From positions 1 through 64,000 of the forward strand of contig NZ_JANSHI010000011.1 in NCBI RefSeq assembly GCF_047461615.1: a stretch of 64,000 nucleotides of DNA, written 5' to 3'. This document shows positions 52,439 to 61,464 of the stretch, one piece after another. The notes under the pieces were generated by a model. That model made no database searches. It worked only from the letters and a program-made list of their open reading frames with translations, and was not told the DNA's origin. The translations under genes were made by a program, and so were the position numbers. The stretch is from Thermostichus sp047461615. Its GTDB lineage: Bacteria > Cyanobacteriota > Cyanobacteriia > Thermostichales > Thermostichaceae. How positions within the stretch are numbered: position 1 is the stretch's first letter; every line of letters starts with the position of its first letter.

Positions 52439-53230
52439 ATGAGCATTGTTACTTTGCCTCAACTGTTGGAGGCTGGAGTTCACTTCGGTCACAAGGCCAG
52501 CAGCTGGAACCCCAAGATGCGGCCCTACATTTTTGCTGAGCGCAACGGCATCCACATCATTGACTTGGTGCAGACAGCCCGCTACCTCAATGAAGCCTAT
52601 GAATACGTGCGGGAGGGTGCTGAGAAAGGCTGGCGCTTCCTATTTGTCGGCACCAAGCGGCAAGCTGCTGGGATCATTGCCCACGAAGCCACCCGCTGTG
52701 GCAGCTACTACGTCAATCAGCGCTGGCTGGGGGGCATGCTCACCAACTGGGCCACGATGAGAACCCGTATTGATCGCCTCAAAGAAATCGAAGAGATGCA
52801 AAACAGTGGCCTGCTCGACCGCCTGCCCAAACAAGAAGCAGGCCGCCTAAGGCGTGAGTTGGCCAAGCTGGAGAAGTACCTAGGCGGCATCAAAAACATG
52901 CGCCGGCTCCCCGACGCTGTGATTATCGTCGATCAGCGGCGCGAAGCCAACGCCGTCCGAGAATGCATCAAGCTCAAGATTCCCATCATCTCCCTCCTAG
53001 ATACCAACTGTGACCCTGACCTCAGCGACGTCTTCATCCCCGCTAATGACGATGCCATTCGAGCGATCAAGCTGATTGTAGGCAAGCTGGCCGATGCCAT
53101 CTACGAGGGGAGGCATGGGCAGCTCGACACCGTCGAAGAGGAAGAGTACGACTACGAGGGGGCTATGGATCTAGAAGAGGACATTTTGGAAGATCTGGGA
53201 GACGAAGGCGAAGCCGACGAGGGCGAGTAG
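52439..53230 (+). CDS. rpsB: 30S ribosomal protein S2
   Basis: 263 residues, ATG 52439 with AGGAGAT ten bases upstream. S2 signatures are LLEAGVHFGHKASSWNPKM, RWLGGMLTNWATM and VIIVDQRREANAVRECIKLK, then PIISLLDTNCDP. The acidic C-terminal extension (EEEEYDYEGAMDLEEDILED) is longer than in E. coli. S2 joins the small subunit late in assembly. tsf follows 309 bp downstream, the conserved rpsB-tsf order, but with a hairpin between them. Confidence 0.97.
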   Translation: MSIVTLPQLLEAGVHFGHKASSWNPKMRPYIFAERNGIHIIDLVQTARYLNEAYEYVREGAEKGWRFLFVGTKRQAAGIIAHEATRCGSYYVNQRWLGGMLTNWATMRTRIDRLKEIEEMQNSGLLDRLPKQEAGRLRRELAKLEKYLGGIKNMRRLPDAVIIVDQRREANAVRECIKLKIPIISLLDTNCDPDLSDVFIPANDDAIRAIKLIVGKLADAIYEGRHGQLDTVEEEEYDYEGAMDLEEDILEDLGDEGEADEGE

Positions 53231-53235
53231 CCCCA

Positions 53236-53265
53236 AAGGGATTCCAGACCCCCTGGCATTCCCTT
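53236..53265 (+). terminator. Hairpin after rpsB
   Basis: AAGGGA (53236-53241) pairs with TCCCTT (53260-53265), and inside it CCAG (53244-53247) with CTGG (53253-53256). It starts 6 bases after the rpsB stop and is followed by a pyrimidine-rich stretch with few T. It probably attenuates transcription into tsf. The remaining rpsB-tsf gap to 53539 shows no gene. Confidence 0.55.
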
Positions 53266-53539
53266 GCCTCCTTTCTGCCCCATACCCTTGGGGAGCTAGG
53301 TTTAGAATTATTTCCCAGGGGAGCGGCTGCGGAGCTTCCGACGGGGAGAGGGAACCCCTCCCGTGCTAGGCTACAAGAGTAAATAGCTAGCGGCGCGGCG
53401 TACTCTGGGGAGCTGCTTTTGTAACCCAGCTTGGAGATCTGTGGTTGGCTTGCCAACTGTAAGGCTGCTCAAAGCCCCTAGCTTTAGCCAGGTGCAGCTT
53501 ACACCGCGCCATATCCTTCACTTTAGCTGAGGAACTCTC

Positions 53540-54334
53540 ATGAGCGACACCAAGACCAGTGTCAAAATCGATCCCCAACTTGTCAAAAAACTGCGCGAAG
53601 AAACAGGCGCAGGCATGATGGATTGCAAAAAAGCCCTGGAAGAAGCTGGCGGCGACAGGGAGAAGGCTATCGTCTTGCTGCGCCAGAGGGGCTTAGCAGG
53701 AGCAGCCAAGAAGGCTGGCCGCATTACCGCTGAGGGAGTTGTTGATAGCTACATCCACTTCGGCAACCGGATCGGCGTTTTGGTAGAGGTCAACTGCGAG
53801 ACAGACTTTGTAGCCCGTAACGAAGAGTTTAGAAAGCTGGTTCAGGACATCGCTAAGCAAATTGCCGCCTGCCAAAACGTGGAGTACGTCAGCATTGACC
53901 AGATCCCTCCTGAAGTGGTGGAGCGGGAGAAGGCCATCGAGATGGGCAAAGAGGATCTGGCTAGCAAGCCCGAGCATGTGCGGGAAAAAATTATCCAAGG
54001 TCGCCTTGAAAAGCGCCTGAAAGAGCTATCTCTAATGGATCAGCCCTTCATCAAAGATCCCTCGATCACCGTAGAGGAATTGGTCAAGCGACACATCGCC
54101 AAGCTGGGAGAAAACATCCGGGTGCGGCGGTTTGCTCGCTTTGTCTTGGGAGAAGGAATTGAGAAAGAAAAGACGGATTTTGCCGCTGAGGTGGCTGCCC
54201 AGGCAGGTCTGAACCCGGCCGAGCCCCAGCCGACACCAGCGGAGGCAGCTCCTCCCGAGCCTGCTGCAGGGGTTGCTGAACCTACAGCCGCGGAGGGTAA
54301 GCCTGCCAAGAAGAGCTCTACCAAGAAGAAATAG
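53540..54334 (+). CDS. tsf: Elongation factor Ts
   Basis: 264 residues. The N-terminal UBA-like domain is LVKKLREETGAGMMDCKKAL, and the nucleotide-exchange region is GNRIGVLVEVNCETDFVARN. VRRFARFVLGEGIEKEKTDF is the core end. An Ala/Pro/Glu-rich tail (about residues 215-264) finishing with SSTKKK is low-complexity. EF-Ts recycles EF-Tu. The length is shorter than in E. coli but normal for cyanobacteria and plastids, apart from the tail. Confidence 0.96.
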   Translation: MSDTKTSVKIDPQLVKKLREETGAGMMDCKKALEEAGGDREKAIVLLRQRGLAGAAKKAGRITAEGVVDSYIHFGNRIGVLVEVNCETDFVARNEEFRKLVQDIAKQIAACQNVEYVSIDQIPPEVVEREKAIEMGKEDLASKPEHVREKIIQGRLEKRLKELSLMDQPFIKDPSITVEELVKRHIAKLGENIRVRRFARFVLGEGIEKEKTDFAAEVAAQAGLNPAEPQPTPAEAAPPEPAAGVAEPTAAEGKPAKKSSTKKK

Positions 54335-54400
54335 CCTCAGCCCAACTTTAGCCGCTAACCTTGGCGCGCTTGGCTCCGACGGCCTTTTCCTGTTCCCGCC

Positions 54401-55807
54401 ATGAGCTACGTTTTGCGCAATGCGCTGATCCCCACTGCTAGCGGCTACGAGACGACAGATGTCCGCATTGAAGGGGAGCAAATCGCCGCTATCGGCAAGG
54501 GGTTGTTGGCAGGGGCGCCAGGCAGCGTGGAACTGAACGCTGACAACAAGCTCCTGCTGCCGGGCTTTGTTAACGCCCACACCCATTCTTCCGAGCTGTG
54601 GCAGCGAGGGATCATCCCGCCCTACCCGCTAGAACTTTGGCTAGCGCAACTGCACGAGTACGCGCCGCCGGATCCAGAAAAGATTTATCTCAGCGCCCTG
54701 GCGACGGCGGTGGAAACTCTGCTTAGCGGCGGCACGACCGTAGTGGATCACCTGATCCTCATTCCCGGCCAGGAGCTGGCCACTGTTGAGGCAGCCGTGC
54801 GGGCCTATCGGGAGGTCGGGATCCGCGCCTTCATTGGTCCGCTGCTTCAGGATCAGGCTCTCCCCGCTTGCCTGCCGGGTGGAGAAGGGGGGTCGGCAGC
54901 CTATCCCCTCTCTACCGCCGAGGTGTTGGCCATGCTGGAAGAGGCAGTTCAAAAGTATCACCGGCCTGAGGAAGGCATCAGCCTAATGGTGGCCCCCACC
55001 GGCATCCAACTCTGCTCCGACCAGCTGTTCGAAGGCTGTGCTGAGCTCAGCCAGAAGTACAACCTGCCTCGCCACGCCCACCTCTTGGAAACCCGCGCCC
55101 AGCAACTGCTGGCCCAGGAAAAGTACGGCTGTAGCGCTGTGGAGCATCTGGAGCGCCTGGGCTACCTAGACCGAAAAACTTCCCTAGCCCACTGCGTTTG
55201 GCTGACTGCAGGCGATATCGAGATCTTGGCCCGTGCAGGCTCGACGGTTGTTCACAACCCCTTAAGCAACCTGCGCCTGGGCAGCGGCATTGCCCCTATC
55301 TTGAAATACCGTCAAGTGGGGGTCAACGTGGCCTTTGGCTGCGACGGGGCGGCCAGTAACGACTCCCAGGATCTCCTAGAGGCGATCAAAATCGGCACCA
55401 TCCTGCACAACGTCACCGATCCCGACTACCGGCACTGGATCTCCCCCCGCGAGAGCGTTGAAATGGCCTCCCGTGGTGGGGCCATCGGCCTGGGTCTGGG
55501 GGACAAGCTGGGATCTCTGGAAGTGGGCAAGCAGGCTGACCTGGTGCTCTATGATCTCACCCAACTGTCGCTGCTACCTCGCACGGATCCCATTGGGCTA
55601 CTGGTGCTGGGCCGGCCCACCCAAGCAGTCCACAGCGTCTGGATCAGGGGAAAACAAGTGGTGGCCGATGGCGAAGTAACGACGGTGGATGTAGCGAAGC
55701 TGCGGCAGGAGCTATTTCGACACAGCTCCTGGGATCCCTTCCGCCGCTCTCAGCAGGCAGCCCAGCTGGAGGCCCGCTACCGTCAGGTGATGGGTTTGCC
55801 GGGGTAG
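54401..55807 (+). CDS. Amidohydrolase family protein (ATZ/TRZ-like deaminase)
   Basis: 468 residues. The metal-binding HxH is in LPGFVNAHTHSSELWQRG. The other His is in PRHAHLLET and in SLAHCVWLT, and the final Asp is in FGCDGAASNDSQDLLEA. The C-terminal composite domain ends with VGKQADLVLYDLT. This is the AtzA/TrzN/MTA-SAH deaminase branch of the amidohydrolases. The native substrate may be a purine or pterin or a related N-heterocycle, but the sequence does not settle it. queG starts 2 bp downstream, so the two are co-transcribed. Confidence 0.85.
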   Translation: MSYVLRNALIPTASGYETTDVRIEGEQIAAIGKGLLAGAPGSVELNADNKLLLPGFVNAHTHSSELWQRGIIPPYPLELWLAQLHEYAPPDPEKIYLSALATAVETLLSGGTTVVDHLILIPGQELATVEAAVRAYREVGIRAFIGPLLQDQALPACLPGGEGGSAAYPLSTAEVLAMLEEAVQKYHRPEEGISLMVAPTGIQLCSDQLFEGCAELSQKYNLPRHAHLLETRAQQLLAQEKYGCSAVEHLERLGYLDRKTSLAHCVWLTAGDIEILARAGSTVVHNPLSNLRLGSGIAPILKYRQVGVNVAFGCDGAASNDSQDLLEAIKIGTILHNVTDPDYRHWISPRESVEMASRGGAIGLGLGDKLGSLEVGKQADLVLYDLTQLSLLPRTDPIGLLVLGRPTQAVHSVWIRGKQVVADGEVTTVDVAKLRQELFRHSSWDPFRRSQQAAQLEARYRQVMGLPG

Positions 55808-55809
55808 TC

Positions 55810-56868
55810 ATGGCGGGGATCCCTAGGGAGTCAGAGATTGACTGGGCCAAAGCCACCGAGCAGGTGAAGCAACAGGCGCGGGCGCTGGGCTTTGACAAAG
55901 TCGGCATTGCCAGCGCGGCAAACCCTCCTGATTGGGCAGGTCTACGGGCCTGGCTGGCTGCCGGTATGGCTGCCGACATGGCCTGGATGGCGGATCCGCG
56001 GCGCCAGAATCTGGAGCTGGTGCTGCCGGGGGTACAATCCCTAATCTGTGTAGCTCTCAATTACTACACTCCCACCCCCCACAGCCGGGATCCGGCCAAA
56101 GGCAAGATCTCCCGCTACGCCTGGGGGCGAGATTATCACCGCGTGCTGGGACGGCGACTCAAACAGCTCCACCTTTGGATGCAAGCTCAATTTCCCAATT
56201 ACCAGGGTCGCTTCTACGTAGACACTGGCCCGGTGGCAGAAAAGCCCTGGGCCATGCAGGCGGGCTTGGGTTGGATTGGCAAAAACAGCCTCCTGCTCAC
56301 CCGCGAGTACGGCTCCTGGGTGTTTCTGGGAGTGATCCTGACCACTCTCAAGCTAGTTCCCGACCGTCCCCATACTGCCCACTGTGGCACCTGCACCCGC
56401 TGTCTGGAGGCCTGCCCCACCCAGGCCATCGTCAGTCCAGGGGTAGTGGATTCGCGCCGCTGCATTGCCTACCACACCCTGGAAAGCCACGCCGAGCGGA
56501 TCCCTGCTGAGATTGCCCAGAACCTGCACAACTGGGTGGCCGGCTGCGACATCTGCCAGGAGGTTTGTCCTTGGAACCAGCGCTTTGCTCGGCCCAGTCC
56601 CCTTCCCGACTTTCAGCCTTACCCTTGGAATGTTGCCCCCGATCTCCAAGAACTGGCCCGGATCGACGATGAGGAGTTCGACCGCCGGTTTCCCGCCTCT
56701 GCCCTGCGCCGGCTCAAGGCCCACCGACTGCGCCGCAACGCCCAAGCTGCCCTCCACGGAGATGCCGATTCGGCAGTAGGTGAGCCGGGATTAGATCGCC
56801 ATCGAGTGGAGCCTCTAGAGCAGCCAGCGCAGCTCCCCAGCGCTACACTCTCAGGCCGCTCAGAGTAA
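55810..56868 (+). CDS. queG: Epoxyqueuosine reductase
   Basis: 352 residues. The cobalamin-binding half has WMADPRRQNLELVLPGVQSL and DTGPVAEKPWAMQAGLGWIG, then KNSLLL. Two [4Fe-4S] clusters are encoded as CGTCTRCLEACPTQAI and CDICQEVCPWNQRFA, each with C-x2-C-x2-C-x3-C spacing. The enzyme finishes queuosine synthesis at position 34 of GUN-anticodon tRNAs. A nonconserved 40-residue tail is present after the HEAT-like end. It lies 2 bp after the amidohydrolase gene. Confidence 0.94.
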   Translation: MAGIPRESEIDWAKATEQVKQQARALGFDKVGIASAANPPDWAGLRAWLAAGMAADMAWMADPRRQNLELVLPGVQSLICVALNYYTPTPHSRDPAKGKISRYAWGRDYHRVLGRRLKQLHLWMQAQFPNYQGRFYVDTGPVAEKPWAMQAGLGWIGKNSLLLTREYGSWVFLGVILTTLKLVPDRPHTAHCGTCTRCLEACPTQAIVSPGVVDSRRCIAYHTLESHAERIPAEIAQNLHNWVAGCDICQEVCPWNQRFARPSPLPDFQPYPWNVAPDLQELARIDDEEFDRRFPASALRRLKAHRLRRNAQAALHGDADSAVGEPGLDRHRVEPLEQPAQLPSATLSGRSE

Positions 56869-56978
56869 TGGACGAAGGTGATGGCTCATGGGCCCCTGAA
56901 CTATGGACCAAGCCCGCCAGGTGGCCAACCAAGCGCCTCTCAGCCTGCTGAATGGCACTCTTCCAACCGCGAAACGCC

Positions 56979-58361
56979 CTAGGTTGCCCGCAGTTGTACT
57001 GGCATGACCAAATAGCAGAGGCGCATCGCCCCAATTGGCTTCCAAACGGCTGGCTGCGTGGCTCCGTTGAGCTCCAGGCTCACCTGCTGCGTGTGGAACA
57101 CCTTGAGAGCCTCCAGCAGGTAGCGGACATTGAAGGCCACCTCGAGATCAGGGCCGGACATCTGTACTGGCAGCAATTCCTCGCCACTGCCTACGTCGGG
57201 TGCCTCGGTACTAATGCGTAGGGTTTGGGTTGCCGCAGAGAGACTGAGCTTGATGATGTCGTTCCGCTGGGCAGCAAACACCCCCACCCGCTCTAGGGAC
57301 TCCACCAGGGGCCGACGCTCTAAGGTTACGTGTCGCTCAAACTGCTTGGGCAGCAGACGGTTGTAGTCGGGGTACTGGCCCTCCAAAAGGCGGCTGGTAA
57401 TCCGCTGCTGGCACTGAGCGCTGCTGGCGCCAGGGGGCAGAACAAATTGCACCTGCGACCGGTCAAACCGCAACTCCACCCTGGAGGCAACCGTTTGGGC
57501 GCTGAGGATGCGCTCCACCTCCCGCAGAGTTCGAGCAGGAATGGTGAAGTCAGGTCCTCCCCTGGATACCTCGACCGGGATTCCCTCAACTTCCACTTGG
57601 GCTATGGCCAGCCGATGTCCATCGGTAGCTGCAAACTCTAGCTGTGGCGGATCCCCTGGCACGAGCTTGACATGCACCCCTGTGAGCACCTGCTTGGTCT
57701 CGTCACTAGAGGCAGCAAAGAGGGTCTGGTCAATGCCCTGCAGTAGGCTCTCAATGGGCACCTCTAGAGCCTGCGCCGCGGGGTGTTCAAGGGACTCGCT
57801 CCCGCCGGGGCAAGCGGCAGCCACCTCGCTGGCAGCAGGGATCGCCACCTCCGGCAGGGTGGGGTACTCCTCCGCGGCAACACTGCGCAGCTGGTACTGG
57901 CCAGCGGCTGAGGTGAGGAGGACACGCTCCTGAGCTTGGCTCAGGGTAACTGGGCCTCTAGGCAGACGGCTGACAATGTCGCCAAACAGCTTGGCTGGCA
58001 AAGCCAGGCGACCGGATGCCTTCACCTCCGCTTCAAACTCGCTGCGAATGCCTAAGCTGAGGTCAAAGCCAGTCAGCGCCACACGCTGCATTTCTGCACT
58101 GGCTTCTACCAGCACGTTGGCCAGAATCGGCAGGGCGGGGCGGCTGGCAACCGCTCGTCCAACTGTTGCCAGGTGCTGGCTGAGCTCGGCTTGCTCACAG
58201 GTAAAGCAAAGGCTGCCGCTAGGACTCCCTCCCGCTTGGGGGAAGGGCTGGCCCATAGCGTCGTCAACGCCGTGGAGATCTCCAGACCTGCCGTCGCGCG
58301 GGGCAGACGCGAACATGGCAGCCCTGGATTCTCCCTCCACAGGACGCTGAGCTTGCACCAT
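56979..58361 (-). CDS. dnaN: DNA polymerase III sliding clamp, beta subunit
   Basis: 460 residues as given; the family core begins at about residue 51 (LCFTCEQAELSQHLATVGRA, then VASRPALPILANVLV). Starts at 58316 or 58256 would remove 15 or 35 unconserved residues, and none has a strong ribosome site. The three clamp domains end with YLLEALKVFHTQQVSLELNG and AMRLCYLVMPVQL. The ring tethers the replicative polymerase to DNA. Its upstream region carries the candidate chromosome origin, as in Synechococcus elongatus. Confidence 0.92.
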   Translation of the reverse strand: MVQAQRPVEGESRAAMFASAPRDGRSGDLHGVDDAMGQPFPQAGGSPSGSLCFTCEQAELSQHLATVGRAVASRPALPILANVLVEASAEMQRVALTGFDLSLGIRSEFEAEVKASGRLALPAKLFGDIVSRLPRGPVTLSQAQERVLLTSAAGQYQLRSVAAEEYPTLPEVAIPAASEVAAACPGGSESLEHPAAQALEVPIESLLQGIDQTLFAASSDETKQVLTGVHVKLVPGDPPQLEFAATDGHRLAIAQVEVEGIPVEVSRGGPDFTIPARTLREVERILSAQTVASRVELRFDRSQVQFVLPPGASSAQCQQRITSRLLEGQYPDYNRLLPKQFERHVTLERRPLVESLERVGVFAAQRNDIIKLSLSAATQTLRISTEAPDVGSGEELLPVQMSGPDLEVAFNVRYLLEALKVFHTQQVSLELNGATQPAVWKPIGAMRLCYLVMPVQLRAT

Positions 58362-58470
58362 TGCGGGACTCGCGAGCTGAGTATGCCAATCCTAGCACCC
58401 ACTCGCCCCAGGCGATCCCTTAGCTTGCACTCTCGCGCGCGAGGAAGATTACAAACCACGATCCCTACCC

Positions 58471-58701
58471 AATTTAAATTTTTAACTAGTAGTAGTAGGG
58501 CCTGTGGAAATTGTGGAAATTGATTGCCCGACGATTAGCAAAGCCTTACGCCGCAAGCCTTTGAGCTTATTCCCTGCCTGTGGAAAATCTGTGGATAACT
58601 TGGGGGTCTTTTCCACAGGGTATTTATACCTTGTGGATAACCCGGGGTCTTTTTCCACAGGTTTTCCACAGTTTTCCAAAGTTTTCCACAAGTTTTCCAC
58701 A
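58471..58701. other. Candidate chromosome replication origin (oriC)
   Basis: From left to right: an AT-rich element (58471-58485), four TAG trios (58487-58498), a short GC spacer, then eleven DnaA-box-like 9-mers. Two are TGTGGATAA (58590-58598, 58632-58640), perfect complements of TTATCCACA. TGTGGAA-type boxes start at 58503, 58512 and 58579. TTTTCCACA boxes start at 58609, 58651, 58662, 58682 and 58693, with a degenerate TTTTCCAAA at 58672. The last five are spaced by 10-11 bp. Read outward from the first box, the order box, GC spacer, 3'-GAT trios, AT-rich DNA matches the bacterial unwinding module. dnaN lies adjacent. Confidence 0.88.
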
Positions 58702-58953
58702 GGCTGGCAAGGCGGGAGCTTGAAAAGTTTACAAAACTTAACGCTCTGCTCCTTGAGGATCCTCTAGACTGAGAAGCCGTAGCCTCAGGAGGGATCCCAT
58801 CCAGGTTAGGGGCGACCTGGCAGGGATTGGCTAGGGGCTTTTTGGGAAAGCAGAAGATAGATTGGTAGCCTGCTCCCTTCAAGCAGCTAGGAGAGGTGGC
58901 TTGTGGGCAGCTAAGCTACCTCAGCACAGAGTGTCAAGGAAGGGGAAGGGTGG

Positions 58954-60048
58954 CTAAGCCAGAAGAGCCTCCTTGGTGGCAGCGTGTTCTCTCTCAAGAG
59001 CCTCACCCATTTCCTCATCCTCAGGCTCCGGAGCGGCATCTTGGCAATGCTTCATGGCCTGCAGCAGCAGCGCTTCTCCCTCTTGCAGCGTCTCGATGCG
59101 GCAGAGAAGGGCGCGAAAGTGGGAGGCGCCGGCAAAGCCTTTGACATACCAGGTCATGTGCTTGCGGGCCTGCCGGATCCCGCGCTCCCCCTTGTATTCC
59201 CAAAGCCCTCGCAGATGCTCCAAGGCTACTTGAATTCGCTCTAAGGGAGTAGCAGGCGGTCTCTCTTGCCCGGTCTTAAGGAAGTGATCGATCTCTCCCA
59301 CTAGGAAGGGGTAGCCCATCGTGCCGCGAGAACACATCACCCCGTCAGCGCCGGTTTCTTCGAGACACTTCACGGCTGCAGCGGTGGAGAAGATGTCTCC
59401 ATTGGCAATGACTGGGATGCGCAGACGTTCCTTAACGCGGCGGATCCACTCCCAGCGGGCTCTGCCGCTGAAGCCCTGGGCACGTGTCCGAGCGTGTACA
59501 GTAATAAGTTGGGCTCCTGCCTCCTGAAGGCGGTAGGCAAAATCCAAAATGTTAATCTCCTCGTCCGACCAGCCCAAGCGCGTTTTTACGGTAACGGGCA
59601 CCTCCACTGCCTTGGCCACTGTCTCAACAATTTTTGCAGCGGTGTCTGGATCTCGCAGCAGGGAAGAGCCCCCACCGTTTCTAGTAATCTTATTTACCGG
59701 GCAGCCCATGTTGATATCCACCAGGGTTGCCCCTTCGTCCACAGCCATGCGAGCGGCTTCAGCTAGGAAATGGGGCCGGCAGTCAAACAACTGAATGCCA
59801 ATGGGCTGCTCCCCCTCCCCCACCTCCATAACGCGGGGCAACTCGCGGGCATAGTGCAAGCCGATGGCGCTGACCATCTCAGTGTAAACCATGCTTTGAG
59901 GGGCAAAACGGCGGACTAGCCGCCGGAAGACCATGTCGGTTACCCCTGATAGCGGTGCCTGAAAAACCCGACTGAAGATCTTTACCCTCCCAATCTCTAG
60001 GGGTTGGGCCATTCGGGCTTGCAACTGCGGTGAAAGCTGCAGGCTCAT
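58954..60048 (-). CDS. dusB: tRNA-dihydrouridine synthase
   Basis: 364 residues from ATG 60048 (MSLQLSPQLQARMAQP); TTG 60063 is possible. The FMN barrel has FQAPLSGVTDMVFRRLVRRF, then VDINMGCPVNKITRNGGGSS with the catalytic Cys (GCP), ITVHARTRAQGFSGRARWEW and IANGDIFS. It reduces uridine to dihydrouridine in tRNA D-loops. The arrangement with MGCPVNKI is of the DusB type. It is 15 bp downstream of rpsR on the same strand, so it may be co-transcribed with ribosomal protein genes. A 252-bp gap separates its stop from the origin region. Confidence 0.93.
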   Translation of the reverse strand: MSLQLSPQLQARMAQPLEIGRVKIFSRVFQAPLSGVTDMVFRRLVRRFAPQSMVYTEMVSAIGLHYARELPRVMEVGEGEQPIGIQLFDCRPHFLAEAARMAVDEGATLVDINMGCPVNKITRNGGGSSLLRDPDTAAKIVETVAKAVEVPVTVKTRLGWSDEEINILDFAYRLQEAGAQLITVHARTRAQGFSGRARWEWIRRVKERLRIPVIANGDIFSTAAAVKCLEETGADGVMCSRGTMGYPFLVGEIDHFLKTGQERPPATPLERIQVALEHLRGLWEYKGERGIRQARKHMTWYVKGFAGASHFRALLCRIETLQEGEALLLQAMKHCQDAAPEPEDEEMGEALEREHAATKEALLA

Positions 60049-60063
60049 TAGAAGCCGATGCAA

Positions 60064-60279
60064 CTACCCTTCTTTGTTGACAAAGTAAAGAAGGCCCAGG
60101 ATGCGCGCCTGTTTGATGGCTTTGGAGACTTGCCGCTGCTGCTTGGCGGTTAGCCCCGTAATGCGGCGAGGCAGGATTTTGCCGCGCTCGGTTACGAACT
60201 TCTTGAGCAGCTCAACGTCAGTGTATCTAATGGGTTCTCCCGGCTTGATGGGAGACAAGCGACGGCGAACGTAAACCAT
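60064..60279 (-). CDS. rpsR: 30S ribosomal protein S18
   Basis: 71 residues. YVRRRLSPIKPGEPIRYTDV, then LLKKFVTERGKILPRRITGL, then TAKQQRQVSKAIKQARILGL: standard S18, of normal length for cyanobacteria. It follows rpmG after 10 bp, the conserved rpmG-rpsR pair seen in cyanobacteria and plastids. Confidence 0.97.
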   Translation of the reverse strand: MVYVRRRLSPIKPGEPIRYTDVELLKKFVTERGKILPRRITGLTAKQQRQVSKAIKQARILGLLYFVNKEG

Positions 60280-60289
60280 AGCTCCAGAA

Positions 60290-60484
60290 CTACTTGATCT
60301 CCTTGTGAAGAGTATGGCGGTTACACTTGGGACAGTATTTTCTCAGCTCCAAGCGACCGGGTGTGTTGCGGCGGTTTTTGGTAGTGGTGTAGCGGTTCAC
60401 ACCTGGAGAACGCTTGTTAACGTTGGTGCGGCACTCCGTACACTCCAGCGTAACGATGATACGAGCGCCTTTTCCCTTGGCCAT
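60290..60484 (-). CDS. rpmG: 50S ribosomal protein L33
   Basis: 64 residues from ATG 60484 (MAKGKGARIIVTLECTECRT). Four Cys in C-x2-C pairs (CTEC and CPKC) bind zinc, so this is the zinc-containing form. The NRYTTTKNRRNTPGRLELRK core is diagnostic. The open frame continues upstream to 60664 but that stretch overlaps the neighbour's 3' end and is not conserved. rpsR follows. Confidence 0.96.
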   Translation of the reverse strand: MAKGKGARIIVTLECTECRTNVNKRSPGVNRYTTTKNRRNTPGRLELRKYCPKCNRHTLHKEIK

Positions 60485-60519
60485 GGTGGATTCCTCTGCA
60501 GAGAGAGTACTAGGCCACC

Positions 60520-60548
60520 TCTCCAACCTCAACAGCCATGGTTGGAGA
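60520..60548 (-). terminator. Hairpin between RDD gene and rpmG
   Basis: TCTCCAACC (60520-60528) and GGTTGGAGA (60540-60548) make a perfect 9-bp stem with an 11-base loop. On the minus strand it lies 22 bases after the RDD stop and about 36 before the rpmG start. There is no T run, so it may also be an rpmG leader structure. Confidence 0.5.
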
Positions 60549-60569
60549 AGGGCTTGCGTGTAAGCGCAA

Positions 60570-61424
60570 CTACCAATTATCCAACTTTTCTTTGAGGGAA
60601 GCAAGCCAGCTTTTAACTTGCTTGCTGGTCTGCTGGCGAAGGCTGCGGGTGTTGCGGCCAACATCCTGACGTAGGCGCCCTAGCTGGCTGGAGAGACCCC
60701 GTACTGCCTCGTTGCGCTGGGCTTTGCGCAGAAGATCCCGTGCAGCCAGTTTAACGTCCTCAGTAGCTTCTCCCTCGAGAATTTCTTGGAGCAGCCGTAG
60801 GACTTTTTCATCCAGGCGGTAGCCCTGCTCGGATTCCACCACTAGGGTGCGCCCGGCGCGGTCGTGGATGCTCTGGCGCTTTTCCTTGTCGAAGAAGGCA
60901 AACAGTCCGTCGGCAGCCAGCGGCACCAGCAGGGCTGCCGTGAGGATAAACAGCGAGAGCACTCCCTCGCGGGCCAAGGAGCGAACTAGGTGAGGTGAGG
61001 CCTCGGTTTCCGGATCCAGGGTTTTGAGGTTCAGCAGCCATTTGCCCAAGCTCTGGCCAGCGGGTCGAGATTGGAAGTAGCCGCGGTTCACCAGCCAAGC
61101 GGCAAAAAAGGCAATGTAGCCGGTCATGTCCACGGCAGCCGCATCGGCTCCTACCAGAGAAGCCAAGCCCTGCGCCAGGTAGGAAACCCCCAGTCCCAGC
61201 CCAAAATCTAGAGCAAAGGCGCCGACCCGTTTGCCCCAGGGAGCCAGTTTGGGCAGGGTTTCCTCATCCTGGGGAACCCTAGCTGCCTGGGGAGCCGATT
61301 GCTCGGCCTGTACAGGAGGCAGGGAGGTTGCTGGGGGCAAGGCGCTAAAGGTTTGCCACTCGCTGGCGCTTTGATCCAGTTGTTCGGTTTTGGGCCGTTC
61401 GAAATAGGGTCTGGGATCCGTCAT
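60570..61424 (-). CDS. RDD family membrane protein
   Basis: 284 residues. A cytosolic N-terminus of about 65 residues, rich in Pro/Ala/Gln, leads to the RDD domain with three membrane helices (GKRVGAFALDFGLGLGVSYL; MTGYIAFFAAWLVNRGYF; LSLFILTAALLVPLAADGLF) and the conserved RxxxxxxD and QSIHDRAGRTLVV motifs. A C-terminal helical tail (about residues 205-284) is added. RDD proteins are linked to ion or small-molecule transport without a defined activity. Confidence 0.8.
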   Translation of the reverse strand: MTDPRPYFERPKTEQLDQSASEWQTFSALPPATSLPPVQAEQSAPQAARVPQDEETLPKLAPWGKRVGAFALDFGLGLGVSYLAQGLASLVGADAAAVDMTGYIAFFAAWLVNRGYFQSRPAGQSLGKWLLNLKTLDPETEASPHLVRSLAREGVLSLFILTAALLVPLAADGLFAFFDKEKRQSIHDRAGRTLVVESEQGYRLDEKVLRLLQEILEGEATEDVKLAARDLLRKAQRNEAVRGLSSQLGRLRQDVGRNTRSLRQQTSKQVKSWLASLKEKLDNW

Positions 61425-61464
61425 CGCTGGTTGGGACAGTTTTTACCATTCTAGCGAGGCAAAC

